A stretch of 64,000 bases of DNA from Dokdonella sp. (GCA_024707225.1 JANQAE010000001.1:620001-684000), one strand, 5' to 3'. Shown: positions 19,113 through 29,740, counted from the stretch's first letter. A program made the numbers and translations. Notes: generated by a model from the sequence alone, not told the origin.

Positions 19113-20240
19113 ATGCGTCCGCATCTGCTTGCCGCCGCTATCGCCACCGTTCTGTCCACTTTTGCCCTCAATGCCAAGGCCGACGTCACGCTCGACGAGA
19201 TCTTCGGCAACAAGATCTCGCTCGAAGGCCTGATCCAGTCCGACTACACGCAGTACGACGACGACATCACCACGCTCAACGACGACGGCGAGCTGCGCCG
19301 CGCCGAGATCGTCCTCAAGGGCAAGGCGACCAACTGGGAGTGGGTGGTCGGCTACGACGCCAGCACCCGCAACGACAAGTTCCTGGACGTCAACGCCAAG
19401 TTCAAGCTCGGCAGCAAGCTGAGCTGGACGGTCGGCCAGTTCAAGCAGCCCAACAGCATGGAAGAGCTGTCGAGCACGAAGAACAACGACTTCGTCGCCA
19501 AGGCGATGGTCACCAGCACCTATTCGCCGGGTCGCCGCGTCGGTACCTCGCTGATGTGGACCGATACGTTGTGGACGCTGACCGGCAGCGTGTTCGGCGA
19601 CGAGATCACGACCGGCGGCGGCGAAGGCAACGGCTTCGGCGGCCGCTTCACGTTCGCGCCGATCAACACCGACGGCAACATCCTGCACTTCGGCCTGTCC
19701 GGCATCACCTACGACACGCACAACGACGAAGCCCGCGTGCGCGCCCGTCCCGGCATGGACATGAGCACGACGCCGCGCCTGATCGATTCGGGCACGCTGC
19801 GCGACGCCGACGACATCACCACCTACGGTCTGGAAGGCGGCTGGGTCGCCGGTCCGTTCAAGATCAACGCCGAGTACTTCGAATCGACGATCGCGCGCCA
19901 TGCGCATTCGGACTACACGACCGACGGCTGGTACGCCTCGGGCCTGTGGAACCTCACCGGCGAGACCTGGGGTTATCGCAACGGCGTGTTCACGACCAAC
20001 AAGGCCGGCCACGGCGGCTACATGGGCATGTGGCAGCTGGGCCTGCGCGCCGAAGAACTGAACCTCAAGGACGGCGGCGTCAACGGCGGCAAGGAGACCA
20101 ACTACACGCTCGGTCTGAACTGGTACTTCCGCCAGAACTTCAAGTTCATGCTGAACTACGTCAAGACCGACATCGACCGCCCGAACGGCAGCAACGAGAA
20201 GCCGAGCGCGCTGGAACTGCGCGGCCAGCTGTACTGGTAA
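19113..20240 (+). CDS. OprO/OprP-type phosphate-selective porin
   Basis: 375-residue outer-membrane porin with a signal peptide (MRPHLLAAAIATVLSTFALNAKA). The mature protein alternates aromatic beta-strands and turns, with family signatures RRAEIVLKGKATNWEW, VGQFKQPNSMEELSS and the C-terminal aromatic LRGQLYW needed for Bam assembly. It matches the phosphate-selective porin O/P family, which takes up phosphate or pyrophosphate across the outer membrane as a trimer. A Pho-box candidate upstream and the nearby pst operon support a role in phosphate starvation. A perfect terminator follows. Confidence 0.9.
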   Translation: MRPHLLAAAIATVLSTFALNAKADVTLDEIFGNKISLEGLIQSDYTQYDDDITTLNDDGELRRAEIVLKGKATNWEWVVGYDASTRNDKFLDVNAKFKLGSKLSWTVGQFKQPNSMEELSSTKNNDFVAKAMVTSTYSPGRRVGTSLMWTDTLWTLTGSVFGDEITTGGGEGNGFGGRFTFAPINTDGNILHFGLSGITYDTHNDEARVRARPGMDMSTTPRLIDSGTLRDADDITTYGLEGGWVAGPFKINAEYFESTIARHAHSDYTTDGWYASGLWNLTGETWGYRNGVFTTNKAGHGGYMGMWQLGLRAEELNLKDGGVNGGKETNYTLGLNWYFRQNFKFMLNYVKTDIDRPNGSNEKPSALELRGQLYW

Positions 20241-20281
20241 GGCCGGCAGGCCGCGGCGGTCGACGCGGCATCGCCTCCGAA

Positions 20282-20310
20282 GCCGGGCCGATTCGTCGGC
20301 CCGGCTTTTT
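20282..20310 (+). terminator. Rho-independent terminator of the porin gene
   Basis: Stem GCCGGGCCGA / TCGGCCCGGC (10 bp, perfect) with the tetraloop TTCG, followed directly by TTTTT. It lies 41 bp after the porin stop. Confidence 0.93.
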
Positions 20311-20394
20311 CTCGTGTCTCGGTCCAGTCGCGGGTTCGTCAGATGGCCGCTTCGGTATGAGGGGCGGGCCAGGACATAAGCGCGTCGAGTGCGC

Positions 20395-21336
20395 TCAGCA
20401 CCGGCGCGCGATCTTCCTCGGCGTGGCTCCGGCGGGTACGGACTGAAACACGTTCTCGCTGAGGAAGTCGACCAGCGCGCGCAGCTTCGGCGAAGGATGC
20501 CGGCTGGCCGGCCACAGCACGTGGAATACGCCGCTGCGCTCGACGTAGTCGGCCAGCAGCGGCTGCAGCCGGCCGTCGGCGAGTGGCTCGCGGATCGAGA
20601 AGTCCGGCAGATAGGCGATGCCGAGGCCGAGCAGCGCGAAGCACACGCGCGTCTCGATGTTGTTGCAGATCATCGAGGTCGGCAGCCGTAGCTCCGGCTC
20701 GCCCGGGGCGCGGCGCAGCGCCCAGGTTTCGAGCTTGCCGCTGGTCGGGAAGCGGTAGTGCAGACAGGCGTGCTGCGCGAGGTCGGCCGGCGTCTGCGGC
20801 GTGCCGCAGCGCGCCAGGTATTCCGGTGCGGCGACCACCTGCATCCGGAATCGGCCCAGGTACCGCGCCGTCAGCCGCGAGTCGGCCGGTTCGCCGGTGC
20901 GCACGACCGCGTCGAAACCCTCTTCGATCACGTCGACCTGGCGATCGGTGAAATCCAGATCCAGTTCGACCTGCGGATAGGCGCGCATGAACGCGCCCAG
21001 CACCGGCAGCATCAGCGAACTGACCAGCGGCAGGCTGACACGCAGCCGGCCGCGCGGCGCGGCGGCCGCATCGGACAGCTCGCGTTGGGCCGCTTCGATC
21101 TCGGCCAGGATGCGCCGGCTGCGTTCGAGAAACAGCGCACCCTCGGCGGTCAGCGCGACGCTGCGCGTGCTGCGATGGAACAGTCGCACGCCGAGCGCGT
21201 CCTCCAGCCGCGCGACGCGCTTGCCGACCGCCGAGGCCGACACGCCGAGCAGCCGTCCCGCCGCGACGAAGCTGCGCGTCTCGGCTACCTGCACGAATAC
21301 GGTGAAGCCCTGGAGGCTGTCCATCCCGCTCCTCAT
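20395..21336 (-). CDS. LysR-family transcriptional regulator
   Basis: 313 residues. The N-terminal winged helix (FVQVAETRSFVAAGRLLGVSASAVGKRVARLE) is followed by the linker helix and a periplasmic-binding-protein-like effector domain (GRLRVSLPLVSSLMLP onwards, with the R-T-G-E-P-A-D-S segment typical of the CrgA/YafC-like subgroup). It is divergent from the alpha/beta hydrolase gene at 21439, and LysR regulators often control the divergent gene. MDSLQGF four codons in is an alternative start. Confidence 0.92.
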   Translation of the reverse strand: MRSGMDSLQGFTVFVQVAETRSFVAAGRLLGVSASAVGKRVARLEDALGVRLFHRSTRSVALTAEGALFLERSRRILAEIEAAQRELSDAAAAPRGRLRVSLPLVSSLMLPVLGAFMRAYPQVELDLDFTDRQVDVIEEGFDAVVRTGEPADSRLTARYLGRFRMQVVAAPEYLARCGTPQTPADLAQHACLHYRFPTSGKLETWALRRAPGEPELRLPTSMICNNIETRVCFALLGLGIAYLPDFSIREPLADGRLQPLLADYVERSGVFHVLWPASRHPSPKLRALVDFLSENVFQSVPAGATPRKIARRC

Positions 21337-21438
21337 GATTGCGGACGCCGAAGTCCGTAGATATCGGAACTGTAGCCCGCTTTTTCGGCAATCGCCGCCT
21401 GTCTATCGTGCCGGCCTGCACCGATCGAGGCCCTGGCC

Positions 21439-22269
21439 ATGTCCTCATTCCGACCATTCGACTCAGGCGTGCCGCGCGATCCGGATCGCGCGGCGGCAAG
21501 GATTTGCGGCGCCGGACCGGACGGCCGGGCCGCCGCCGGCCCGGGTGGTGCGACGATCGAGCGCGCGCCGAGCGTGCGCGTCGCGGCAGCGCGTCGCGCC
21601 GGCCGGCCCGGCACGCGCCTGCGTGGACTGGTACGCTGGCTGGCCGGCATCGGCCTCGCGTTGCTCGCCGGCGGTGCGCCCGCGGTGGCTGCCCAGATGC
21701 CGCCCACGCGCGTCTTCATCATCCATGGCTACGGTGCCTCGCCGTCCGATCACTGGTTCTCCTGGCTCGCGCAGGCGCTCGAGCGCCGCGGCGCCGCCGT
21801 GACGATCCTCGACCTGCCGAGGCCGGATGCGCCGACGCCCGAGACCTGGCAGCGTGCCCTGCGCGAGCAGATCGCAGAGCCCGATGCGCGCACCTGGTTC
21901 GTCGCGCACAGTCTCGGCGGCATCGCCCTGCTGCGGTACCTGACGCAGGCGGCCGACATTCGCCGCATCGGCGGCTTCGTGCTGGTGTCGGGCTTCAACG
22001 CGCCGCTGCCGGCGCTGCCGCAGCTCGACGCATTCGTCGTGCCCGATCTCGACACGCCACGGCTGGTCCGGATGGCCGCGCAGCGCATCGTCGTCGCTGC
22101 CGAGGACGATGCGATCGTGCCGTACGCGTCGAGTCGCCACCTGGCCGAGGCGCTCGATGCGCGCTTCGTGTCGGTGGCGCGGGGTGGTCATTTCCTCCGC
22201 AGCGACGGCTATACGCAGTTCCCGCTGCTGCTCGGGCTGATCGAGCGCATGCCCGGCTTCATGCGCTGA
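21439..22269 (+). CDS. RBBP9/YdeN-family alpha/beta hydrolase
   Basis: 276 residues. A hydrophobic segment (VRWLAGIGLALLAGGAPAVAA, about residues 66-86) looks like a late signal or anchor, so a later start is possible. The hydrolase domain begins with RVFIIHGYGASPSDHWFSWL. The nucleophile elbow is VAHSLGGIA (Ser), Asp is probably in AAEDDAIVPY, and His in VARGGHFLRSDGY. These proteins are small serine hydrolases of unknown substrate. Divergent LysR gene 102 bp upstream. Confidence 0.82.
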   Translation: MSSFRPFDSGVPRDPDRAAARICGAGPDGRAAAGPGGATIERAPSVRVAAARRAGRPGTRLRGLVRWLAGIGLALLAGGAPAVAAQMPPTRVFIIHGYGASPSDHWFSWLAQALERRGAAVTILDLPRPDAPTPETWQRALREQIAEPDARTWFVAHSLGGIALLRYLTQAADIRRIGGFVLVSGFNAPLPALPQLDAFVVPDLDTPRLVRMAAQRIVVAAEDDAIVPYASSRHLAEALDARFVSVARGGHFLRSDGYTQFPLLLGLIERMPGFMR

Positions 22270-22601
22270 GACGCGTGCGGGTCGTCACCGCCGAGGCCGG
22301 CGGTTGCCACGGGCCGCCGCGACGCCGGCGCCTCGCTGCCATCGACGCGGTCGCGCCGGGTCGCGCATCGCATCGCGCTCGGCAGGGCCGGCAGCACCCG
22401 TCGGCGGCCTCGATGCACGCCGCTGTCGCGACTGCGGCCGCTTGTGCGGCGTGCGTCGCGTTCCGCCATGCGCAGCCGTCGATATGCATCGGCACGTCCG
22501 GCGTTCCTGCCCATGCCGGACACGGCCGTCCCGGGCCATGCCGCCGGCAGTGCTAAGTGGTTCCTGCGCCGTGGATTTCAGGGCGGCCGGGATGGCCGTT
22601 G

Positions 22602-22610
22602 TGTTACAAT
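22602..22610 (+). promoter_or_regulatory. Extended -10 promoter candidate for gyrA
   Basis: TGTTACAAT is an extended -10 (TGn plus TACAAT, 5 of 6) located 86 bp before the gyrA ATG. No good -35 box is present at 17 bp, as is common for extended -10 promoters. The intervening leader contains a GC-rich inverted repeat around 22615-22655. The rest of the 22270-22695 gap holds nothing else I can support. Confidence 0.5.
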
Positions 22611-22695
22611 GCGCGGTCGGATTCGCGCATCGTCGCGAGTCCGCCCGACCCCCGTCCGGGGCGTTTGGCAAACACACTCCAGGAAGACCCGCTCG

Positions 22696-25302
22696 ATGGC
22701 TGATACGGCCAAAGAAATCATTCGCGTCAATATCGAAGACGAGGTCCGGCAGAGCTATCTCGACTACGCCATGAGCGTCATCGTCGGGCGCGCGCTGCCC
22801 GACGTCCGTGACGGCCTCAAGCCCGTGCACCGGCGCGTGCTGTTCGCGATGCAGGAGCTCAACAACGTCTGGAACCGCCCGTACATCAAGTGCGCGCGCG
22901 TCGTCGGTGACGTGATCGGTAAGTACCATCCGCATGGCGATCAGTCGGTCTACGACGCGCTGGTGCGCATGGCGCAGGATTTCTCGCTGCGCTATCCGCT
23001 GGTCGACGGCCAGGGCAACTTCGGTTCGGTCGACGGCGACAACGCCGCGGCGATGCGATACACCGAGTGCCGCCTCGACCGGCTGACCTCCGAGCTGCTG
23101 GCCGATCTCGACAAGGAAACCGTCGACTTCCAGCCCAACTACGACGAGAAGGATCTGGAGCCGACGGTCCTGCCGACGCGCGTGCCGAACCTGCTCGTCA
23201 ACGGCTCGGCCGGCATCGCCGTCGGCATGGCGACCAACGTGCCGCCGCACAACCTGTCCGAGATCGTCGCCGCCTGCGTCGCGATCATCGACGAGCCCGA
23301 GCTCGGCTTCGAGGATCTGCTGCGCCTGGTGCCCGGTCCGGACTTTCCGACCGCCGGCATCATCAACGGCTCGGCCGGCATCGTCGAGGCCTACCGCACC
23401 GGCCGCGGCCGCATCCTGGTTCGCGCGCGCGCCGAGATCGAGACCGACGACAACGGCCGCGAGACGATCATCGTCACCGAGCTGCCGTACCAGGTGAACA
23501 AGCGCCGCCTGATCGAGGCGATCGCCGAGCTGCACAAGGAAAAGAAGATCGAGGGCATCGCGTCCGACGGTTTGCGCGACGAGTCCGACAAGGACGGCAT
23601 GCGCATCGTCATCGAGGTCCGCAAGGACACGATGGCCGACGTGCTGCTCAACAACCTCTATCAGCAGACCCAGCTGCAGGTCACGTTCGGCATCAACATG
23701 GTGGCCCTGGTCGACGGCCAGCCGCGCACGCTGGGCCTGCGCGAGATCCTCGACGCGTTCATCCGCCACCGCCGCGAGGTGGTCACGCGCAGGACCATCT
23801 TCGAGCTGCGCAAGGCGCGTGACCGCGCCCACATTCTCGAAGGCCTCACCGTCGCGCTCGCCAACATCGACGAGATGATCGAGCTGATCAAGACCTCGCC
23901 GTCCGGCGACGAGGCCAAGGCGCGCATGATCGCGCGGCGCTGGGAGCCCGGCCTGGTCCGCGCGCTGCTGGCCGCGTCCGGCGCCGATGCGTCCAAGCCG
24001 GAGAACCTCGATCCGAACGTCGGCCTGTCCGAGACCGGCTATCAGCTGTCCGAGGTCCAGGCCCAGCAGATCCTCGAGATGCGCCTGGCGCGTCTGACCG
24101 GCCTGGAGCAGGAGAAGCTGACCGATGAATACAAGGACCTGCTGCGAACGATCGCCGGCCTGATCGAGATCCTCGAGGATCCGGCGCGTCTGCTCGCGGT
24201 GATCCGCGAGGAGCTCGTCGCGATCGGCGAGCAGTACGGCGACGCGCGCCGCACGGTCATCCAGGCCAGCCAGGACGACATCGACATCCTCGATCTGATC
24301 GAGCCCGAGGACGTCGTCGTCACGCTGTCGCACGCCGGCTATGCCAAGCGCCAGCCGGCCAGCACGTATCGCGCACAGCGCCGCGGCGGCAAGGGTCGTT
24401 CGGCGTCCGCGCTCAAGGACGAGGATTTCGTCGAGCGGCTGTGGATCGCCAATACGCACGACACGCTGCTGACCTTCACCAGTACCGGCCGCGTCTACTG
24501 GCTCAAGGTCTACCAGATGCCCGACGCCGGCCCCAACGCGCGCGGCAAGCCGATCGTCAATCTGCTGCCGCTGGCGCCCGACGAGAAGGTGCAGGCGATC
24601 CAGGCCGTGCGCGACTACGACGAGAACCGCTACGTGTTCTTCGCGACCGCCAACGGCACCGTCAAGAAGACGCCGCTGACCGAGTTCGCCTATCAGCTGC
24701 AGCGCGGCAAGATCGCGATCGGCCTCGACGAAGGCGACGCTCTGGTCGACGTGCAGATCACCGACGGCGAACGCGACATCCTGCTGTTCGCGTCCAACGG
24801 CAAGGCCGTGCGCTTCGACGAAGGCTCGGTCCGTTCGATGGGCCGCACCGCCGGCGGCGTGCGCGGCATGCGCCTGGCCGAGGGCGAGCGCGTGGTCAGC
24901 CTGATCGTCGCCGACGGCGAAGGCGACATCCTGACCGCGACCGAACGCGGCTACGGCAAGCGCACCGAACTGGCCGAGTACCCGAAGAAGGGGCGCGGCA
25001 CGCAGGGCGTCATCGCGATCCAGTGTTCCGAGCGCAACGGCTCGCTGGTCGGCGCGGTGCAGCTCGACGATGCGAGCGAGCTGATGCTGATCTCGAACCT
25101 CGGCACCCTGGTGCGCACGCGCGCCGCCGAGATCGCGCGCGTCGGCCGCAATACCCAGGGCGTCACGCTGATCCGGCTACCCGAGAGCGAGAACCTGATC
25201 GGCGTGGTCGCGCTGCAGCCGCTCGAGGAAGAAGCCGAAGCCGGCGAGGGCGATACTGCCGCCGCCGATGGCGAGGCGCCGCCGGCCGCACCGGCCGAGT
25301 GA
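22696..25302 (+). CDS. gyrA: DNA gyrase subunit A
   Basis: 868 residues. ATP-dependent introduction of negative supercoils with GyrB. N-terminal winged helix and [24 protein letters not shown], then [19 protein letters not shown] with the catalytic Tyr (about residue 122). The GyrA box is QRRGGKG (in [12 protein letters not shown]), followed by six beta-propeller blades and an acidic C-terminal tail rich in Ala/Glu. The ATG at 22696 gives [26 protein letters not shown], the conserved start. Position 83 (E. coli numbering) is Gln instead of the usual Ser/Thr. Confidence 0.97.
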   Translation: MADTAKEIIRVNIEDEVRQSYLDYAMSVIVGRALPDVRDGLKPVHRRVLFAMQELNNVWNRPYIKCARVVGDVIGKYHPHGDQSVYDALVRMAQDFSLRYPLVDGQGNFGSVDGDNAAAMRYTECRLDRLTSELLADLDKETVDFQPNYDEKDLEPTVLPTRVPNLLVNGSAGIAVGMATNVPPHNLSEIVAACVAIIDEPELGFEDLLRLVPGPDFPTAGIINGSAGIVEAYRTGRGRILVRARAEIETDDNGRETIIVTELPYQVNKRRLIEAIAELHKEKKIEGIASDGLRDESDKDGMRIVIEVRKDTMADVLLNNLYQQTQLQVTFGINMVALVDGQPRTLGLREILDAFIRHRREVVTRRTIFELRKARDRAHILEGLTVALANIDEMIELIKTSPSGDEAKARMIARRWEPGLVRALLAASGADASKPENLDPNVGLSETGYQLSEVQAQQILEMRLARLTGLEQEKLTDEYKDLLRTIAGLIEILEDPARLLAVIREELVAIGEQYGDARRTVIQASQDDIDILDLIEPEDVVVTLSHAGYAKRQPASTYRAQRRGGKGRSASALKDEDFVERLWIANTHDTLLTFTSTGRVYWLKVYQMPDAGPNARGKPIVNLLPLAPDEKVQAIQAVRDYDENRYVFFATANGTVKKTPLTEFAYQLQRGKIAIGLDEGDALVDVQITDGERDILLFASNGKAVRFDEGSVRSMGRTAGGVRGMRLAEGERVVSLIVADGEGDILTATERGYGKRTELAEYPKKGRGTQGVIAIQCSERNGSLVGAVQLDDASELMLISNLGTLVRTRAAEIARVGRNTQGVTLIRLPESENLIGVVALQPLEEEAEAGEGDTAAADGEAPPAAPAE

Positions 25303-25309
25303 CCCGAAC

Positions 25310-25341
25310 CGGCCGATCGCGCCACCCGGCGCGATCGGCCG
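25310..25341. terminator. Bidirectional terminator hairpin between gyrA and adhP
   Basis: A 14-bp perfect stem (CGGCCGATCGCGCC at 25310-25323 and its complement at 25328-25341) with loop ACCC lies between convergent genes, 8 bp after the gyrA stop. There is no U-tract on either side, so termination may need a factor. Confidence 0.6.
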
Positions 25342-25347
25342 TGATCA

Positions 25348-26376
25348 TCAGGCCGCCAGATCGAGCACCACGCGGCCTTCGATCCGGCCCTGGCGCATCC
25401 GCTCGAACACGTCGTTGACGTTCTCGAGCCGGTCGGTCGACACCGTCGCCTTGACCGCGCCGCGCGCCGCGAACGCGAGCGACTCCTCCAGATCCAGCCG
25501 CGTGCCGACGATCGAGCCGCGCACGGTGATGCCGTTCAGCACCATGTCGAAGATCGACAGCGGGAAGTCGCCCGGCGGCAGACCGTTGAGCGACACCGTG
25601 CCGCCGCGGCGGACCATGCCGAGCGCCTGCTCGAACGCCTTCGGCGACACCGCCGTCACCAGTGCGCCGTGCGCGCCGCCGATGGTCTGCTTCAGATACG
25701 CCGCCGGATCGGTATTGAGCGCATTGACGGTCACCGTCGCGCCGAGCGTGCGCGCAAGCGCCAGCTTGGCGTCGTCGACGTCCACCGCCGCCACCTGCAG
25801 ACCCATCGCACGCGCGTACTGCACGGCCATGTGGCCGAGCCCGCCGACGCCCGAGATCACGACCCACTGACCGGGCCTGGTGTCGGTGACCTTGAGCCCC
25901 TTGTAGACCGTGACGCCCGCGCACAGCACCGGCGCCGCTGCGACGAAGTCCAGCCCGTCCGGCAGATGGCCGACGTAGGCCGCATCGGCCAGCGCGTACT
26001 CGGCGAAGCCACCGTTGACCGAGTAGCCGGTGTTGCGCTGGCTCTCGCACAGCGTCTCCCAGCCGCCGAGGCAGTGCGGGCAGGTGCCGCAGGCCGAGTA
26101 CAGCCACGGAATGCCGACCCGGTCACCCTCGCGCACGTGGGTGACCCCGGCACCGACCGCGACCACGTGGCCGACGCCCTCGTGCCCCGGAATGAACGGT
26201 GGCGACGGCTTGACCGGCCAATCACCTTCGGCCGCATGCAGATCGGTATGACAGACGCCGCAGGCGGCGATCTTGACCAGGATGTCACCCGGGCCAGGCT
26301 GGGGAATCGGCACTTCCTCGATCGTCAGCGGCTGACCGAAGGCACGCACGACGGCGGCTTTCATCGTTTTGGACAT
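25348..26376 (-). CDS. adhP: Zinc-dependent alcohol dehydrogenase AdhP
   Basis: 342 residues, medium-chain dehydrogenase that oxidises ethanol and related alcohols with NAD+. Catalytic zinc ligands are in [10 protein letters not shown] and GHEGVGHV. The structural zinc lobe is [15 protein letters not shown], and the Rossmann motif is [15 protein letters not shown]. The start at 26376 ([10 protein letters not shown]) is preferred to the longer frame because it matches the family N-terminus. Convergent with gyrA. Confidence 0.93.
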   Translation of the reverse strand: MSKTMKAAVVRAFGQPLTIEEVPIPQPGPGDILVKIAACGVCHTDLHAAEGDWPVKPSPPFIPGHEGVGHVVAVGAGVTHVREGDRVGIPWLYSACGTCPHCLGGWETLCESQRNTGYSVNGGFAEYALADAAYVGHLPDGLDFVAAAPVLCAGVTVYKGLKVTDTRPGQWVVISGVGGLGHMAVQYARAMGLQVAAVDVDDAKLALARTLGATVTVNALNTDPAAYLKQTIGGAHGALVTAVSPKAFEQALGMVRRGGTVSLNGLPPGDFPLSIFDMVLNGITVRGSIVGTRLDLEESLAFAARGAVKATVSTDRLENVNDVFERMRQGRIEGRVVLDLAA

Positions 26377-26549
26377 GGTTGGGCTCCATGGGATGGGGAA
26401 GGCGTGCTCGTTGCGCCACATGATTGGGTGTCACGTAACGGCGGGGCCAGGAGACAGGGTGAGGCCCGGGGGAAGCGAGCGTCTTGATACAGGTCAACGG
26501 CAAAAGAGGAGCCGAAACTTAACGATCCGATCGCGAGGCTGCATCGATC

Positions 26550-26604
26550 AAAACAGATATTATTATTACTTTTTTGATATCGATATGAGTAAAATAACGA
26601 CATC
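26550..26604 (+). promoter_or_regulatory. AT-rich hipBA promoter/operator region
   Basis: A sharply AT-rich stretch in an otherwise high-GC window directly before hipB. It contains TATTATTATTACTTTTTT and the palindrome ATATCGATAT (26577-26586). HipB proteins autorepress through dyad operators, so this palindrome is a candidate; the E. coli operator consensus itself is not present. Confidence 0.4.
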
Positions 26605-27084
26605 ATGGCGAAGAAAACCGCTCCGTTGCTCCCCGCAACCGACCGCCTGCTGCGCGCGTTCGCCGAGCGGCTGCGTCTGGCGCGTCTGCGGCGGAAGCTG
26701 ACCGCTCGACAGGTGGCCGAGCGGGCCGGCATGACGCCGGCCACGTTGCGCAATCTCGAGCGCGGCAATGCGGGAGTGACGATGGGCGCCTACCTGGCCG
26801 TCATGCAGGTGCTCGGCATCGAGGCCGATCTCGCCCTGCTGGCCGCCGCCGACGCGCAGGGGCGCCAACTGCAGGATGCCCGTCTGTCGCGCGTGCGCGG
26901 CGCCAAGCGCACAGCAGTCGACCGGACGGGCGATCGATACTCGGCTTCGGCCAAGTCTGCGCCGGTTGCTGCCGCATCCGGCGTGGCCGAGCCGGACTGG
27001 ATTGCCGAGGGCGACTTCGCCAGCGCCGACGCACTGGCCGCTCTGATCGCCGATCCGAAGCCCAAGCGCAAGCCGCGGTCATGA
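26605..27084 (+). CDS. hipB: HipB-like helix-turn-helix antitoxin
   Basis: 159 residues. An XRE/Cro-type HTH ([20 protein letters not shown], then [19 protein letters not shown]) occupies residues 15-75, followed by a long, probably disordered tail rich in Lys/Ala. It binds its operator and neutralises HipA. Its stop overlaps the hipA start (ATGA at 27081-27084), the standard hipBA arrangement. The tail is longer than in E. coli HipB (88 residues). Confidence 0.85.
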   Translation: MAKKTAPLLPATDRLLRAFAERLRLARLRRKLTARQVAERAGMTPATLRNLERGNAGVTMGAYLAVMQVLGIEADLALLAAADAQGRQLQDARLSRVRGAKRTAVDRTGDRYSASAKSAPVAAASGVAEPDWIAEGDFASADALAALIADPKPKRKPRS

Positions 27085-28357
27085 GCGATACGTTCATCGC
27101 CGTCTACGCCGATTGGGATGGGCTCGACGCGCCGCTGCGGCTGGGCCGGCTGGAGGCGCGGCGCAGTGGCGCTCGCGAATTGTTCGAGTTCGCGTTCGAC
27201 ACGGCCGCGTTGACGCATCGTGACCTGGCCGGCCTTCAGCTCGATCCGCGACTGGGTGCCTATTCCGGACCGCAGTATCCTCCGCAAGGGCAGCAGACCT
27301 TCGGCATGTTCGCCGACGCGAGTCCCGATCGATGGGGGCGCCTGCTGATGGGCCGCCGGCTGGAGCGCGAGCAGCGCGCCGGGCGCGCCGATCCGAAGAC
27401 CCGCCTCTTCGAATCGGACTATCTGTTGGGTGTTCACGACGACTATCGCGTCGGTGCGCTGCGATTGCGTCGCGACGACCAGGGGCTTTCCTCGACGACC
27501 GGCACGATGCCGCCGCACCCCCGTTCGTCCAACTGCGTGCGCTGGAGGCGGCGAGCCTGGCGCTGGAGCGCGACGAGGACAATACCGCGGCCGAAGCCGA
27601 CGACTGGTTGCGCATGCTGATCGCGCCGGGCGGTTCGCTCGGCGGTGCGCGTCCCAAGGCCAGCGTCGTCGATCCCGAGGGACGCTTGTGGATCGCCAAA
27701 TTCCCCAGCATTCGCGACGACATCGACGTCGGCGCCTGGGAAATGGTCGTGCAGACTCTGGCCCGAGCCTGCGGTCTGCACGTGCCCGATGCATTGGCCC
27801 GCCGGTTCAGCGGCGAGCATCACACCTTTCTGGTCCGACGCTTCGACCGCACGCCGGTCGGCCGCCGTCTGCATTTCGCCTCGGCGATGAACCTCACCGC
27901 ACGCCAGGACGGCGACGACGCGGACGCCGGTGCCAGCTATCTGGACATCGCCCAGGTACTGATGACCAGTGGCGCCACGCCGGACGCCGATCTGCGCGAG
28001 CTGTGGTCGCGCATCGTGTTCAACGTGCTGGTGTCCAACACCGACGATCACCTGCGCAACCACGGCTTCCTGCTCGTGCCCGGTCGCGGCTGGATGCTGT
28101 CGCCGGCGTTCGACATGAATCCGGTACACGCCGCACACGGCCTCAAGCTCAACATCAGCGAGGTCGACAATGCGCTGGATCTGGATCTGGTGCGATCGGT
28201 GGCACCGTATTTCCGTGTATCGACCGTCGACGCCGAAGCGATCATCGCGCGGCAGCGGCAGGTGGTTGCGCGTTGGCGCATGATCGCCGGAGCGCTCGGC
28301 ATTCCCGCCCGTGAGCAGATGCGCATGGCCGACGCGTTCGGGCGCGCGCCGCGATGA
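27081..28357 (+). CDS. hipA: HipA-like serine/threonine kinase toxin, frameshifted
   Basis: Corrected length 425 residues. HipA kinases phosphorylate aminoacyl-tRNA synthetases and cause growth arrest or persistence. The N-subdomain ([10 protein letters not shown] to [13 protein letters not shown]) reads from 27081. The frame is lost at the GGGG run 27482-27485, and the rest ([16 protein letters not shown], the ATP-site [18 protein letters not shown], the catalytic [13 protein letters not shown] and metal-binding SPAFDMNP) continues in the next frame. Adding one G repairs it. As written the toxin would be truncated before the kinase core. Confidence 0.85.
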
Positions 28358-28765
28358 AGCTGCGAGTGATGCCGATGCCCGTCTTGACCCTCTGGGCGCG
28401 ACCCGCCGGGGTGCCAAGCCGCGGTTGCCCGCCGTCGTCCTTCCGTGACATTCAGCGCATCCGTTTGGGCTTATGCTCGCCGGTCGATCTTGGTCACCCA
28501 GGATTTCGGCGGTCTGGCCCCGATATTGCTTGGCCGGTGAGTCGTCTCATGATCTGAGACGAGCGCGGGGTTTGCTCTCGCGCATCTTCCGCAGGGGGAG
28601 GGTCAATGGACGACAGCAAGGAACGGGCTCGTCGCGTCGCGCGACCAAACGGACCAAGAGCCAGTGCGAGATCGACGCATCTTCTCCGATTCGGCGTCGT
28701 TGGTTCCGTGGCGAACCCCGACGTCGACCGCATGGCGCTCGGCACACGAAGCGGGATACGCCATC
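28358..28765 (+). promoter_or_regulatory. cas1 upstream region with dyad
   Basis: A 408-bp gap between hipA and cas1 without a convincing gene. It holds a perfect dyad, TCGTCTCA / TGAGACGA (28542-28549 and 28555-28562) around TGATC, which could be an operator or hairpin for the cas1-cas3 transcript. No repeat-like or PAM-target sequence for the mini-CRISPR guide was seen here. Confidence 0.4.
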
Positions 28766-29740
28766 ATGGATGATCTGTCGCCCAGCGATCTGAAGGCGAT
28801 CCTGCATTCCAAGCGGGCCAACCTGTACTACCTCGAGCATTGCCGTGTCTTGGTCAATGGCGGGCGCGTGGAGTACGTCACCGACGCGGGCAAGCGGTCG
28901 CTGTACTGGAACATTCCGATCGCGAATACGACCACGCTGCTGCTCGGCACCGGTACGTCGATCACGCAGGCTGCGATGCGCGAGCTGGCCAAGGCGGGCG
29001 TGTTGGTCGGCTTCTGTGGCGGCGGGGGTACACCGCTGTTCACCGCCAATGAAAGGGATCTCGACGTCGCCTGGTTCTCGCCGCAGAGCGAGTACCGTCC
29101 AACCGAGTACCTGCAGGCATGGGTTCGTTTCTGGTTTGACGAAGACCTGCGACTAGTCGCCGCCAAGGCGGTCCAGATGGCGCGCACGCAGCGCATCGCC
29201 GAGGAGTGGCAGCAGCGCGCATTGAGGGATGCCGGTTTCGCGCCCGATCGCGCGCGCCTGGCCGACCTGCTCGAGCGTACGCGCCGGCAAATCGCGCTTG
29301 CCGAGGACAACGTCTCGCTGCTGACCGAGGAGGCACGCCTGACCAAGGCGCTGTTCAAGCTCGCGGTCGATACGGTTGGTTACGGCGATTTCACGCGCGC
29401 CAAGGGCGGTACGGGTGGTGATCCGGCCAATCGATTCCTCGATCACGGCAACTATCTGGCATATGGCCTCGGCGCCTCGGCGGCCTGGGTGATCGGCCTG
29501 CCGCATGGTCTGGCGGTCCTGCACGGCAAGACCCGGCGCGGTGGTCTGGTCTTCGACATCGCCGACCTCGTCAAGGACGCCTGCATCCTGCCGCAGGCAT
29601 TCCTTTCTGCGATGCGTGGCGACGATGAGCAGGCATTCCGTCGCGCCTGCATCGAAGCGCTGACGCGCGGAGAGTCGCTGGACTTCATGATCGACACGTT
29701 GAAGGCCATAGCGGTGGAGACGGCAGGCCGCGTGGCATGA
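28766..29740 (+). CDS. cas1: Type I-F Cas1 integrase
   Basis: 324 residues. Metal-dependent integrase that, with the Cas2 domain of Cas2-3, inserts new spacers. The start MDDLSPSDLKAILHSKRANL is that of I-F Cas1 proteins; the codons upstream in frame do not fit the family. The active-site Glu lies in VSLLTEEARLTKALF, His in GLPHGLAVLHG and Asp in FDIADLVKDA. It overlaps cas3 by 4 bp (ATGA). Confidence 0.96.
   Translation: MDDLSPSDLKAILHSKRANLYYLEHCRVLVNGGRVEYVTDAGKRSLYWNIPIANTTTLLLGTGTSITQAAMRELAKAGVLVGFCGGGGTPLFTANERDLDVAWFSPQSEYRPTEYLQAWVRFWFDEDLRLVAAKAVQMARTQRIAEEWQQRALRDAGFAPDRARLADLLERTRRQIALAEDNVSLLTEEARLTKALFKLAVDTVGYGDFTRAKGGTGGDPANRFLDHGNYLAYGLGASAAWVIGLPHGLAVLHGKTRRGGLVFDIADLVKDACILPQAFLSAMRGDDEQAFRRACIEALTRGESLDFMIDTLKAIAVETAGRVA

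Noticed and set aside
22285-24459. 724-codon open frame antisense to gyrA
   Set aside because: Shadow of the third-position GC bias of gyrA.
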